Notes: generated by a model from the letters alone, not told the origin. 64,000 nt of DNA from Viola odorata (GCA_963691705.1 OY829542.1:55779002-55843001), one strand, 5' to 3'. Positions 47,031-61,030 are shown, numbered from the stretch's first letter. Numbers and translations are program-made.

Positions 47031-48020
47031 AAAGACACGTAGAAAGAAACTGAAGAGCCCAAGACCGGTACTTGTGAGTTAGATTACTAAAGTTACAAAA
47101 AATTTCACTTTCATCTCTATAGTTTTAAATTTTATAATATAAACTTTATAGTTTTCTAAACGTTGCAATCTTTATCTTTCTTGCAGTTAAAAATTGCAAA
47201 AATAAATTGTGAAAATTAGAGGGAAAATGTAACAAAGATGACGGAGTCCATTTGAATGAGAAAATTCAACAAATTATATAAAAAAAATGCTTTTTTTATT
47301 AAAAATGAAAAAAAAATAAGAAACAATTTGCAAAACAATATTAAACTTTTCATTGTCTTGGAAAGTTAGACCCTATTATATTTTTTTACACATTTTGTCA
47401 AATTTCATAATTCTTTCTAATTTTTTACTATTTACTTAAAAAATTTAGCTACTAGAAAAGTTAAAATTGTAAATTTTAAGAGTTGTTTATATTGCAACTC
47501 TTAAAATAATAAGGGTCGAAGTGAAATATTTTACATAAAAAAAAGGAGAGGAAGACCTTTAAATTCGTTTTAAATCCCTTGAATTGTGCAATTTATTATT
47601 TATGTCAAAAAATAATTTTAGAGACAATTCGTTTCAAATGGGCATGTCCCTAAATTGTAAACCAAATAAATTATTGTCTTTTTTTTCAGTTCTTACTCAT
47701 ATGATGAAAATAAAATAAATTAATCTGAATCTTTTTTATTATAACGAATATAGGTCGAACAACGCGATACAAATATAATTAATTTCGAGATTTATTTGAA
47801 AGAATGAGAAAAATGGGAAGTGAGAAACAGAATTGGTTTTCCTCGTGTTTGCTATCGAAACAGAAATATATAAGTTTCCTCTCTCCATCATTTTCTCGCT
47901 CACTCTCTCCGTGCTTCCACCAACTCAAACAAAGCAATAGACAAACACGATTTCTCGTTCAATCGATTCTTCTAATACAAAAATTAAAAAGAAAACGGAA
48001 CAAAACAAAAAATCAAGAAA
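47031..48020 (+). promoter_or_regulatory. Upstream region and 5' leader of the MINDY-type gene
   Basis: AT-rich DNA up to about 47860. ATATATAA (47866-47873) is a candidate TATA box, giving a leader of about 120 nt. The frame starting at 47804 lies in this region and I do not take it as coding. Confidence 0.4.
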
Positions 48021-51000
48021 ATGGCTTCCTTCGCTCCATCCCCTTCCTCTCCTTCCACCAGCGAAGAATCTCCCCCGTCCCAACAACAACCGCTGGAGCT
48101 AGAGCAGCAGCAACAACCACCGCTACCACCACCACCGGCGGCAGCGAAGGAGAAAGAATGCGTCCACAGGACTAAAACCATACAATTTCTCGGCCGGACC
48201 ACTCCAATTGTTCTCCAAAACGACAATGGACCTTGCCCTTTACTCGCCATCTGTAACCTCCTTCATCTCTTCTTATCTAGGGTTCAAATTTATCTTTAAT
48301 TGATGATCGGTTTCGTTCTACTATGATTCTTTAGGGTTTTGGTATAAGGTTTGACTTCTTGTCATTTCTTTTCTTGATAGGTAATGTTCTCTTGCTGAGG
48401 AATAATCTGAATTTGAGTCCCGATATTTCGGAGGTTTCACAAGAGAAACTGCTTTCATTGGTCGCAGAGCGCTTAATTGATTCTAACAGTAATGTCAATG
48501 TAAATTACCTTGACAAACAACTCTCGCGATGATTTACCTCAACTGTTTGAAGGTATTCAGTGCTCTTGTTGGTTTTCTTGTGTAGAATAAAGATGCAGGA
48601 TACGTGGAGAATCAACAACAGAATATTGCAGATGCGATCGATTTGCTTCCACATCTTGCTACTGGGATTGATGTAAATTTGAGGTTTAGAAGGTCAGTTT
48701 CTTTTATTATTTCCCAGCCTTTGTTTCCAGCGCTCTTTCTTTCTTGCTGTATTGGAGTGCTAGGATTTTGTTTTTTTATATGACTCGTGTCAAATGTGCA
48801 GGATAGATGATTTTGAATTTACTCGGGAATGCGCAATATTTGATTTGGTCGACATTCCTTTGTATCATGGTTGGATAGTTGATCCCCAGGTACCTCTTTG
48901 CAACTCTCTATTCAATTCAATTGGTGGCACCTGAGTGTTTTGTTCTTTAAATGGCCCATACCTCAGTCGATAGGATTACGATGATGACCAATGAGTTTTG
49001 TTGCCTTGTATTGCCTTCGTGTATAGTTTTAATCTAATCAAGTTTTTTAGGATAAATGATTTTAACCTAGCATTTATGGTGCTAGAACACTAGATTCTAG
49101 TAAGTCACTGAAGTTCCAATGAATTATTTTGTTCGGATATTGCCAGTGGCAAGGGAACCATCTTCTTAGGTTGGTCAGGTTAGTGAATATCCTCCTTGAG
49201 AGTGGAAAGCTCTGGAGTTTTTCCTTAATAGGGATCAATAGAGGTAGCCATTTTGCAGAGATCTTTGGCGATGAAGATAAAAAGGATGTTATGTAGAGGA
49301 ATTCTAACACTTTGTGTTTATGAGAATATAAACTAGTCAGGAGTTTTGGTGAGTAAGAATCAAGAGCATCAGAACCTTTTGAACTAGTTCTTTTATTGAA
49401 ATCCTTGAGAGTTCAAACTCTCTGTCCAAGGAAGCACAACCAAATTTCTGACACCATCTGAAATTCTTATTGTTACCTGCCGAACAATCTGAGCTGGATT
49501 AAACTTGTATAGTAGTCTACTACTTGCTTCATAGGCCCAAATTATTTTAGACGTGGGTAGGGTAGCCTTGAAGAATTGGAATGAGAATTTGTATGTATCA
49601 TGAACAAGTCATAGTTTATAAGGTTTCAGTGAGAATACATTATCATTTTGTCCAGTCCATAAAATAGGTTTTCATGGATGGTGATTATCTGAGAGATAGT
49701 CTGATAGTCAGTTGATGTGGAACATGAACCTAGAGTTTGAAGTCTTGGATATTTAATTACTTTTTGACAGGTGTACACGCTCTTGCATTTTCGCTGTGAG
49801 AGCTAGTTAAATTTCTCACATGTAATATAGCTGCTTATTAAAATATGATAGGTCTTTTCACAAGAAACAGTGAGGACCTGCCGTGTGAATTGTTGCATGA
49901 CCAATTGTTGTCAGAATGCATGAACTGTTGGATGTTTTTTTTTTTATCTGGTTTAATGATCTTGTACTAGGATTATGAAACTGCAAATGCTATTGGGTCA
50001 AAGTCCTATAATGCTCTTATGGGGGAGCTGGTTGCCTTGGAAACACAAAACTTAGAGTCAGAAAGTAAGAATAACACTGAAGAAGATTGCATTGATTTTG
50101 CTGCTGCTACAACTGCAACTCTGGGTGTTCCCTCACCATCCCTTTCAAAAGCTTGTTCGTTTGATGAGTCTCCACAGTCAGTCTCTGATCAACAACTAGC
50201 AAGAAAAGGCGACCTGGAAGAAGAAGTTGAGTTACTGAGGGTCTTAAGATTGTCAGAATCTGCATTGCCAACCTCAGTGAGTAGCACTGATGTAGTTGAT
50301 AATCATGAAGTTGCCGTCTCTACTGGTTTAGATGAAAATGCTTTTTTGGAAGGGGCTATACCTTTAGATCATTTACCTACTTCGGAGGGGAATGCTGATG
50401 TTGATCATGGTCGTAGTTGCTTGGGTAATAATGATGATTATAATAACAGTCCAACTTCTCTAGAACTTCTTCCAGGGGAAATGTCTTCTTTCCCTACCAC
50501 TGGTCTGATTGACCATGTTGATCTATCACCTCCTACAGTATCCGGGGCACATATGTGTTGCACTGATGCTGTTGAGAAAATCAGTGACCAGAAATTCATT
50601 CAAATTAATGATGCTCCCTCCCTATCTTGTGGAAAGGGTACTGTACTGGTTAATGGAAACTCCATGGACATCTCAGAAGGTGAGAAGGTTGTGGTTCAAT
50701 CCATGGCTATATGTGATATTCTCGAACCAGCAGATATTTCAAAGGGGCATGAGTCATCAGAAATGTCAGATGTATCTTCACCAATTCTGGACTCGGATCC
50801 ATCTAGTGACAGAATGCAGAAGACTGATGCACTTGATGCCATTGCTTCAAGTGTTGATGGAAGTGAGCCCATGTACGAAGGAGAGGAATGCATTTTGGAT
50901 TCAGGAGCTACAACTTATGAAGGCCGAGAGCCTGTGTATGAAGGTGAGGTGATTCTTGCAGAACAAGCAGATAAAACTGTGAGGTGTAAGGAAGATATCA

Positions 51001-53215
51001 CTCCACAACAAGGTCAGTTGATGGTAATGCGTATATGATTCTTCGTAGAAATTGATTGTACGCAAACCTCTGCACTTGGGATGTTGATAAAATTTGGAAC
51101 ACTTTTTTGTTAATTCTTTTCAGGGGAGCTGATAAGGAACTTTTTGAAGAACAATGCTAGTCAGTTAACGTTTTACGGGTACGTTTGCCTATGCTTGTCA
51201 GCCTAGTCTGGAGAATGTCCCAATCTGGATTTTTTTGGCTCCATACTGGATGCAAGAAATTCTTTATGTTGGAGTTTTTACTTATTCTTTTATCTCCTCT
51301 GCAGCCTCTTTTGCTTACAAGATGGTCTTAAAGAACGTGAACTTTGTGTGTTTTTTCGTAATAATCACTTCAGCACCATGTTTAAGGTTAGTATGGTTCC
51401 CATGTTATTCCCTTATAGTGTTGTTGTCAATGCTGAAGTTTCAATTTGCTAAGTGCGTGCATTACTTAAACCAATGCAAATTTTCTCATTTCGTCTGCAG
51501 TATGATGGACAACTTTATCTTCTAGCTACAGACCAAGGTTACATCAATCAGCCTGATTTGGTGTGGGAGAAATTAAATGAGGTAATGAAACACTTTTTTT
51601 TTAGTAGTTATTAAGAAATGCTTAGGTACAGGCTGTGGTAGTTATTAACAAATGCTTAGGTAAAGGCTCTGCTTGTTTGGGGTTGCTATTAGTGATTGTT
51701 AAAGGAAAAAACGTGCCGCTTTACTAGCTAGCATTGCAAAGGAATATAAAGCCTCTTATTCGGAGACACGTAAGTGAAGAGCTTTTTCTATTGTTGCCTT
51801 TAGCAAAAGATTTGGCTGTAAGCTAGTGGTGGTGCTGAATTGTGGAATGCTGTAAGTAACCAATTTCATGTCCACCCTTTGCTTTTGAATGCCATCACTA
51901 CATTCCCCTTTTTCTGCCCTTTTGTTTCCATATCTTGTTACTTCCATATAATATACTAGAACAAGAAGCTACAACTGCTCAAAGATTTAAATTCATAAAA
52001 TCTTATCATAATTCATTTATTGTTTTTTAAGGCATAGTTTCAGAAGTTTGGTATGTTAAAATTCAACTCCTCTTGCTTTCCAGGTCAATGGAGATACTTT
52101 GTTCATGACAGGAAATTTTAAGGAATTTAAAGTGGAAAGTCATGCAAATGACCCTTGGGATGAGAACAATGCTATGACCAGCACTGCTGTACGTATTTGT
52201 TGTTAATAAAAAGTATTTTGAAGATTCCCAGTTTGTCTTGCCTATGAAATTTACCTTTTTTTTAATTTATGCTGCACAGGACTACCTTGCAAGCATTGAC
52301 AGTGCAGCACAAGCCGGTTTGGATATAAAGTAAGTGCTCTTGCTACTGAGCATGTAGATTGAATCTTTTAACTTAAAAGCTTTCATTACAGCACCATTGT
52401 TATCTTAATCTTCTCTCCTTATAGTTTTCTTTCTCAACTTTGCTCCTTGTTGTCTGGTTTTAGTTTTCATGTTCAGTTTAAATTTATATCATCTATGTAT
52501 CATTGTGGCAGTGCTGATCTGCAATTGGCTATAGCTCTCCAACAACAGGAGTTTGAGCAGCAACAGCCTCCACGCCATCAGGCACAACAACCACCACCCT
52601 CCATTGGTAGTTCAAGACTAATCACAGGTCCCCAGGTAAACTATCATAGTGCTCCACTTCCATAATTGTTATTGTTAGGATGGTGAAAATGGATTAACGT
52701 GTCTTGATATGTCTAGAAGAGAGTAATTACAATTCTCTACGTGTACCAGTGTATGTCCTCTCACGTGTGCATGTGTTTATGGTTACTTCAATGTTATTCA
52801 ATTGAAGTGGTGGTTTTTCTAAAGAATAATTGCGGCATTTCAATGCTCTTGTATTGAAAGTACAGTCGCAGCATTAGAATGCTTTAATGCATTTTACACT
52901 TCCCCACTTGAGTCTTGTCATCTGGTTTGAGAAGTATTGTGGTGGTGAATGATAATACACCAATAAGTTGCATGTCATGTGATACGGCATAATCAGCATG
53001 CAGTTTTTTATCCATCATTTTAAACATGGCTGCTTTAGTTATTTAATCCTTTTAGTTTAGTTTAGTTTAGTGTAGTTTATCCTTTTACCACTCCTAACGA
53101 AAACAACATGTTTGCTAAATGAAAAATGCTGCAGGTGCCATCAAGAAGCAGTGCGAAAACATCATCATCTTCGAGGCCCGAACCAAAATCAAAAGATAAG
53201 TGCACTGTGATGTGA
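48021..53215 (+). CDS. MINDY-type (FAM63, DUF544) deubiquitinating cysteine protease
   Basis: Twelve exons: 48021-48252, 48381-48499, 48586-48692, 48802-48889, 49971-51012, 51124-51178, 51305-51386, 51501-51581, 52084-52188, 52280-52329, 52512-52635, 53135-53215; phases agree and give 721 aa. MINDY enzymes trim K48-linked ubiquitin chains. Seen: a low-complexity Ser/Pro/Gln start, oxyanion-type Gln66 and catalytic Cys72 in QNDNGPCPLLA, catalytic His569 in NNHFSTMFK, and DQGY after it; the spacing Gln-Cys of six matches human MINDY-1. A long acidic insert (about 190-530, mostly exon 5) with a repeated EPxYEGE separates Cys and His parts. LQLAIALQQQEFEQQQ (near 645) looks like a ubiquitin-interacting helix. 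The protein ends CTVM, a CaaX box suggesting farnesylation and membrane attachment. Confidence 0.95.
48890..49970 (+). other. Long intron 4 of the MINDY-type gene
   Basis: 1,081 nt. I see no transposon ends or coding frame in it. Confidence 0.75.
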
Positions 53216-54004
53216 CATTTCTTTTCGTTTTTTGTTTTGGGGGATGTTGAGGCATCTTGGAAGTTTGTTCCTCCTTTTTTTGTCCATGATGATTAATAAA
53301 CCACATTGACAGAACATGTGATTTTAGATCAAGCTTTCTCCATTGTGTATAAAGGAAGTATATAGTACAGCCAATGTTATTACATGTTGCAATCTTGAGT
53401 TTCATTTTTTACCAACCCATGTCACTGAAAAGCTTCGAAATTTTCGTTTATGAAATTAGTGGAATAGTGATGAGTAACAATGCCCTAGGAGAGTCATTTC
53501 CTGTTATTTAACGGTCTATAGGATGGGAGTGGGGGGGGACCATGTGGTCCTTTTCCTGGAAGGTTTGTCCATCCATTTATAAGATTTCATTTTCACCTGG
53601 GTAAGAGATTATTGATCTTGGTACAAAGCAAGAGCGCACGCTTGAAAAGTTGTGTTTTTGGGATGTTACTTTCAGGGTATTACTGGTGCTGATGTTGATA
53701 TGTCAAATAATAAATTGACAATTGCAGAAGTTGGATACTGTATATTGGAAATGCCGATTGAGTTGTTTTATTTTCCGTTTTATTTTCTGGACTATCGATT
53801 TTTCTCTCGCAACTAAATTCAACGCTGCTAGTCACATCTCGTAGAGTCACCATCCAGTGGCAAGTGGGGATTTCAACCTTAAAATCTGTCTAGGATGATG
53901 ACTCTGCTTTGTGCCAGCCATAAAGCTTTTTTTTTATTATCAAAACCAGCCATAAAGTTATAATTGATATTTTGGGCTTAAATTTCTTTTGTCCAAATTA
54001 ATTA
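53216..54004. other. 3' region of the MINDY-type gene and spacer
   Basis: Begins with the likely 3' untranslated region. A G-run (GGGAGTGGGGGGGGACC) lies at 53525-53541. No gene seen. Confidence 0.6.
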
Positions 54005-55800
54005 GATTAATGCTAAACCATAGGAATTGTCTGTCGGAATTGCCAATACAAATGACGTGGCGTGTGCATGTCATTATTCCATCTAATGAGCATCCATCGT
54101 CTATTTACTCACCCTCTCACTCTTCAACCATCGCCCTCATCTTATTCTCTATCCAACACCACCACCACACCAAATTGACGCCACCACCACTGCACTGCGA
54201 TATCAGTCTCGCCGCCCAGTACATCCGGCTCTAAAGAATCTTCACTCTCCACCAATTGTTAAAACCATCTGTTCTTTTACCGTACGCAACACCAGCCACC
54301 ACACCAAAACTGCTCAATTGCCCCCACCGCACTACTCAATCGCCGTAACCAAAATCCACCCCCACCAAGATCAGGTGTTTAATTTAATTTAATTTAAATA
54401 TCGATCGATCTGTGATTTCACTCCATCTTCAAAGATGACCTTAGTTTCTAGGGAATTTGGTACTGTTCTATGATTAATTATTATGTTTGCATAGTTTGAG
54501 AAAGCTAGATATTTCGATTGTGTTGTGAGTTTCTTTGTTCTGTTTTGTTCAGTAATGGCTATGCTTGTTTCTGAAGTCCAAAACTGTAGCTACCCCTTAA
54601 TTTTGTTGAAACTAATGTAGAAGCGAAACCCCATGTGTTTGCCTAGCATAGATACCACAATTTAATCTTTTTTGGAAGGAAAAAAAAAGAAGAGAATCGA
54701 AAAACTAAAAAACTAGTTGGAATACTATTGTGGAATCAAGAGTGAAAAGAACGACACAATGTTGCTCCTTTCTTTTTCTCTTGGTTGAGAATGGTTTGCA
54801 TTATTGTAGTGGTGTTCTACACTTAGTTCAAATTCCTATTGGTGTATTTTCCTTTTATTTCACCCCTTAATTATTGGGTCTTATTATTGTATTGTATTTA
54901 TACATCCTTGGTTGTACTTTCTACTTAAGCTTGAGATTACAAAAGTTTTAGTAAAACAGAGAAGGAAATGCAGCAAATCCTTAATCCCCAAATTTAGGCG
55001 TAGCACTCGAAAGCAACAACAAAAATGTCAACATATTCTTCACCCTCGATCTCCAGTAGTCAACGCCGTTAATGTAGACGCAGCAGAATATTGACGTCGC
55101 TTGGGAAGCAAAGAGCAACCTTGGATTACGAGCCGCCAATCTTCTGCAAGTGTGGGTTGAAGGCACCAAGATGGATATCCTGGACTGACAAACACCCAGG
55201 TCAGCGTTTCTACAAGTGTGCTGGGGTAGATAGATATGGTGGTTGTGGCATCTTTTAATGGGTTGATGGACCAGTAATAGGTTGGGTTCATGAAATGATA
55301 ATGAAGTTGAGGGATCGTGAGACAAAGATGGCCGAAAGAATTGCAGATTTAGAAGCTGAAAATGCAAGGGTAACACTTGAGAATGAAGGAAGGAGGGTTG
55401 ATGTAAATTGGTAGTAAAATTGTGACGAAGGGTGTGTTAGATGAGCTTAGATGTGTGGAAAAGGTAGTTAAACAAGTAAATAAGGTACAAAAAATGATAT
55501 GCATATGTCTGGTTTGTATTATTTCCTGGTTTATTATTTGTAGCCACAATTAAAATGGTCATAATTTTCTTACAGTAATAGCATCATATTGTACGTTGAG
55601 CGGATGCGCTTCGGTGGTGGTGGTGGCAGTTGAGCAGTTTGGTGGTGGTGGCGGTAGTTTGGTGTGGTGGTGGTGTTGGATAGAGAGTGAAAGGGTGAGC
55701 AAATGGTCGATGAATGCTCCTTGGATGGAATAATGGCGTGGACACGCCACGACATTTGCATTGGCAATTCCGGCAGACAATTTCTATGGTTTAACATTAC
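54005..55800. mobile_element. Mutator-like element with long terminal inverted repeats
   Basis: About 200 bp at the left (from GCTAAACCATAGGAATTGTC, 54013) return inverted at the right (ending GACAATTTCTATGGTTTAAC, 55797): shared blocks include CGGAATTGCCAATRCAAATG, GACGTGGCGTG or its variant, ATTATTCCATC, and CTATCCAACACCACCACCACACCAAA. Long terminal repeats around a captured or carried gene are typical of Mutator-like elements. I could not define the 9-11-bp target duplication, so the ends are approximate. A broken GRF zinc-finger gene lies inside. Confidence 0.7.
55091..55414 (+). pseudogene. GRF-type zinc-finger protein gene, broken
   Basis: A frame of 107 codons reads PPIFCKCGLKAPRWISWT, then HPGQRFYKCAG, then GGCGIF-stop-WVDG, then a coiled-coil tail (MIMKLRDRETKMAERIADLEAENARV). 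The CxCG...GxxFYxC...C pattern is the GRF zinc finger found in small plant proteins of the At4g04775-like type, many spread by transposons. A TAA (55256-55258) breaks it one codon before the conserved Trp, and the position of the expected start codon reads TTG. The finger binds single-stranded nucleic acid in other proteins; role here unknown. Confidence 0.75.
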
Positions 55801-57950
55801 TCAATTAACTAATGTAAGAAAAAATGATCCGAAAATGAAGAAAATTTTTTAGCAACTTTTTGAGATAATTATTGTATTTCTTAATTCTCGTGTCAGAGCT
55901 CAAAGCGTCAATTTCTATGGTTTAACAAACAAAAAGCTTGAGAAAACAACCAATTTTTTTATCCAAAATGATATGTAATTTGGACCCAAAACAATGAGCT
56001 TAAAAGGGCATATAATTGTGTCATTTAAATTTTCATTTAAATTTTCAACTCATCTGTCAAATTGAATATTCTGTTCCTACATGAGTCATGGGTCATCACC
56101 ATATATATATGATCCTTTTTGCATCAGTCAAAATCAGACATGAGAAACCTAAGAGGGACTGTTAATTCTTTGGTTAGAGAAGTCTTAGAATCTTGTCATA
56201 GTGACAGTTTTCTTCTTGAGGTTTGACGGACATGACAAGTAAGTTCTTGGTAGAACAGCATCAATTAATACTTTAATTATTTTATATTAAATTAATAAAA
56301 GTCTTAAAAAGAGTAAACTAACCCATCCACCCTAATACTTCACAATTTATTTGATCTTCCTCAATTTTAATTGAAAAATATATTGCGTGTCATTGTTCAA
56401 ATTTTAATACGTGAGATGAAACAAAAAATGTATTCATTACCTTAATTAATGTTTAAAAAGTAATTAAAATATTGGTAAAATATTTTCTTAAGAAGATCAA
56501 TGTTAAAATATAAAATTTGGTCGTGGATATTTGTAGATTACACTTTTCTTTTTTAGCTTACAAATAATGTAACTCATGACCCTTAAGAGATTCTCTAACC
56601 TTTAAGTTAACCCCTCACCGGTAAACCAACTCTAATAATTAAATAAATTATATTTTAAATTATAATAAATTTTTATTTTTAAATATTTTAATATAAATTA
56701 ACAAATGTACCCTCTAAACTTGGGGTCATGCTCCTACACTGCAACAATATGGGTACTACTACTGTGCTGACCCTGGTGCCGCCAGTTTTGATGCACGACT
56801 GAGGAGCTAGGGTGAAAAAAAGAGCATGAGGAGGACAAAAAAAGGTTGAAAAATGAACCAACTATGTTACTCTTAGTAAGGAACAACAGCTAGACAGAAA
56901 CTCACTCTTGCAGATTATTACCTATCAGTACGATATAGTATATTTTTCTTGTTCATCACGGACTCGAATCGCACGGACCATGCTTCCGAGTTTCCCTACA
57001 TTGCAATGTTGTTTAGCAGTTAAAGTGCTTTAGATGTTGAATTATTGTTGTGGTTTAGTGACAGAGTCGGTGAGATGATTAAGGGGAGTTGGATAAAACT
57101 TCTTGTGTACTTGCGGAAAGTACTGTAGAAGAGAAAAATAGAAGGAAATAAAATAATAATGAGAGTTAAAGAAAGAAGGGACAGGGTAATAAGGGCAAAA
57201 ACTTAGGTACATGTGATGTACCCAAAACTCAGTATTATTCTCATTTAAAATTTAACATGTGGATAAGTGATATACGTAATACTTAACGGAAACAGATTGA
57301 ACTAACCACCGTTAACTTAATTAATTATTTTTTATTTTCTTTATAATTTTTCTATTCCTTCCCCGCTTGCTACTTTCTGGTTCATCACAAACCATGTCTT
57401 CTCGTCGCATCTGAATAATATTGCTTTGCTTTGTAAGGTAAACTTTGACAGCTTGCCGATATTAAACAAAACCAAAGAAGCAAAAGAGAACCCTATTTTT
57501 CAATCTAAGCAACGATGATTCCGTGTCCAGTAAAAAATTGTGGATTTTCTAGTGTGTACTCTTCCCTTTTCATATTTTATTCTTTAAAATTTATATTTGA
57601 CAAGTAATTGTTCAGTTCATTCAAGTAAATTTTAAAATATAGCGAAAAGTTTTGTTTAGGGATTGTATATATTTTAGTTAAAATCCCACCTTTATATCTA
57701 TCACCAACAATTTCATCCCCACCAACGAGCTTCGTTGGCTACCGTCTGTCTTTTCAGGCATCATTATGTGCAATGTTGTGAGTACACCTATTAGATTTTT
57801 CAAACTAGTTTGTAAGCATGATCATTTCCATCACTTCCACCCTCCTCAATTGGTTGTATGGTTAGTATATTTCATCTTCATATCAAAAAATATATATGAC
57901 GTATCATCTCGATTCATACTAGTCATTTTGGTCAAATACCCAAAATTAAA
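55801..57950. other. AT-rich intergenic DNA
   Basis: I see no gene, RNA or transposon ends that I can support. A GC-richer stretch lies at 56700-56830. Confidence 0.6.
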
Positions 57951-58079
57951 AAAAAATGTATCATAAGTGTGTTGAATGCTATAGTTATTTTTTGTATATG
58001 CATGTAGAAAAATTAAATACCGAGATATCAAAATATTAACCGGAATTATTAAAAATTTAAATATATCCACAAAAAAAAT

Positions 58080-58720
58080 CTAAAAAATGGAGATTAATTT
58101 TTTATGATTGTAATTTTTAATAATTAAAAAAATAGAAAAATAGGAGAAGGTAAAAAAGATATAAGAAATAGGAAAATTCAAACAATTAAAAAAATATGAA
58201 AATTTAAAGAATTCGTAAAAATATATAAAGGATTACAAAATTTATGGAAAATTCAAAAAGACCGTAGATTGAATTTTTTTAAGAATATTTATTGATAATT
58301 AAAAAAATTATCAAAATACAATATTCAAAAGATTTAAAAAAATCCAAAAATAATTATTAATTAAATATTTGTTAATTGTTTGTTTTCTCCTTTTTTCAGT
58401 AATGAAAAATATTATTAGAGAAAAATCAATCTCCAATGTTTTGATTTTTTAATAATTTTTTGATATTTTGATATTTTTTGTTTTTCAAGAATATTTATTG
58501 ATAATTAAATAAAATTATCAAAAATAAAAATTCAAAAAATATAAAAGATTCAAAAAAAGATTAATTTTTTTTCAATTGTTTCCTTTCTCCTTTTTTTTCT
58601 TAATTTTTTAGTTATGAAAAAATATTATCGTAGAAAAATCAATCTCCATTATTTTGAATTTTTCATAATGTTTGATATTTTTTTAATACACTGAAAAAAT
58701 AGATGTCCATTTTTTTTCCA
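58080..58720. repeat. Very AT-rich two-copy duplication
   Basis: Text with GAATATTTATTGATAATTAAA, AAAATTATCAAAA and GAAAAATCAATCTCCAWTRTTTTGA occurs in the same order at about 58285-58480 and 58490-58680. Both copies are non-coding. Confidence 0.65.
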
Positions 58721-61030
58721 AATTTTTTTTTAATATTTTAATAATATTTAATATAACAATATTTTTTAATGTACCCTTAATGCACATCCAAATTGTTTTT
58801 CTTTAAGATAGTTGAAGCACTCGTTAGCTCGTACGATAAATATACACTTTTACTCGCCTTGTTGGAATAAAACCTTAATATTTAATTTAATCGAGAATTA
58901 TTGAAATAATAAATAGTAAATAAATCGAATGTGGAAGCATATCTAAAAAATTTAATACCGTATTTACAAATGAATCAAGACTTATACATCAAGCAAAAAG
59001 ATTTCAAGAACTCTTGGCCAAAAGTGTGGCATATTATTTTCTATTAAAAAATCTCACCATGCTTTATTACTATAAAAGTTTTTAATTATGAAAACTAAAG
59101 CACCCATCAATGTTTTAGATAAAACTTTTTTTTTCTTTTTGGGAAAGGATTTTTCTGGCTTTTTGTTGCAGAACTGTGCATATCAATAAAATATTAAAAT
59201 AAGTTCTCCTTCTGTGCCAATTAAAAAAAGAAAAATAATCGTCTGAAACTCTGAATCATGACGGTCCAAAGTTTTGAAATTGATTTTCACGTGCTCATAA
59301 AACCGACACCGATGACGAGTGTAAACGCACTTTTGTTTTCTTTGAGGGCACTAGCCACTAGGTTATAAATTTATTAAAACTAACGAGCATGGTTCTAAGA
59401 AACGAATTTGACCGACCGATCTAATAAAGAAAATCGTGACTTGATTAAAAGTTCGGTTCTTACAAACCAAAAAAATCTCTCTTTTTTTTCCAAAAAATTC
59501 GTGAATTAGTTTGGTCCTATCGTAAATCGATTGATCCAGAATCTGCCCGAGCGGGTATGGCGGTTTCTATTCTTTTATTTTTAATTAACTTTACTAAATT
59601 TAGAGATTTGTGAAGTATTTTCTTTTTTTTTATAATGATTTACATCAATATTATTCCATTTTTGATAGATACATATTTATTTTTATATAAATTAATATTT
59701 ATGTACCAAATTATAATTAATGAATATTAATGAAATAAATTTTCAAACTTTCAGATAAAATTAATTGATATTAAATATTTAAAATCTCAAAATTTCCAAA
59801 TATATATTAATTTAATTAATTTACAATTAATTATCTATTATAGTATTTAACTTTAGAAAATTAGTAAATTAGTATTTATTTATAGATATAATCTAAAATT
59901 TTCAAACTATTTAATATACTTTATCAAAATAAAACTTTTAATATGCATTTAATTTAAATTCAGGAAATTAATTTAAAGATATATCATAACCTTGTCATTT
60001 TATATAATTCTAATTTAATTTATTATTTTTTTATAATCAAAAAATTAATAAATTTAATGAAATTGAATGAACTTTTTTCTTCTATTTTCCCACATGAATA
60101 CATTTACTAAAATATTCATTACTTTATATTTTAATTTTTTTATTAATAATCTAAAATGTTATTTGATCTAGAACTTTTTCGCATGAATATTTTGATACTT
60201 TTTTTAAAAGAAGTATTTTGATATTTTCTATTTGTTTGAGTTATTTATGTGTATACTACACTGTATAAAATTAAATATACATTATATTACAGTTTTAGAT
60301 CGCAATTTTTAAATTTTTTAGTCCGACCACGATTGAACCTTAAAAACCATAAATTTATCGTTTTACTAGTTATGTGCCCGGTTTGGTTCTTACAACCTCA
60401 CTAACAATTACTAAAGAAATAGTTATTCTCAACAACCATTGAGTAGTAATTTTGTTAACTCCTGTCTGTAAATGTCTTATGCTCTCTTTCCTTTTAAGTT
60501 TTATTTTTAAATTTTTGTTTTCTCTCATGGTTAATTTTTTTTTTTTGTGTGAAAATCTCACTTTGCTTTATTATTATAAAAGTTTTTAATTATGAAAATC
60601 TCACATAAATATAGCTAATAATTCTCTTAAAAACACGTCAAGATTACATGTAATTTTAGTCAATGTTATTTTTGTTCACACGAGGATCAATTCGTTAAAA
60701 AGAAAATACTTCGTATTTGAAAGATCGAACCTCACTGCGAATTACACCAAAGCTAATTCTGGACTCGTCGGGTTCGAACTTTAACAAGCAACTATTGGGC
60801 GGACCGGAATAGTAATCCATCAAGTAGCCCGACCTGTGATCACGTAAGCATGTACAGTATACATACATAATTGTGGATGCTTTTTTCTTTATGTCAAGAA
60901 AATCTATTTCATACCGAAAATAAAATAAGAAAAGAAAAAATCAATAAAAGAGAAATAAATCCAGAGTAATTTACGGCATTTTTTGGGACAATTAAGAATA
61001 ATTAATTATTTTCTTAATTGATGTGAAATA
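58721..61030. other. AT-rich intergenic DNA
   Basis: No gene supported. 59389-60400 is bounded by similar phrases (GGTTCTAAGAA and the inverse-like GGTTCTTACAACC) and may be an old element, but I cannot prove ends. Confidence 0.5.

Noticed and set aside
47804..48175. Frame starting upstream of the MINDY start
   Set aside because: It lies in another frame over the 5' leader and exon 1; the ATG at 48021 leads into the conserved catalytic domain.
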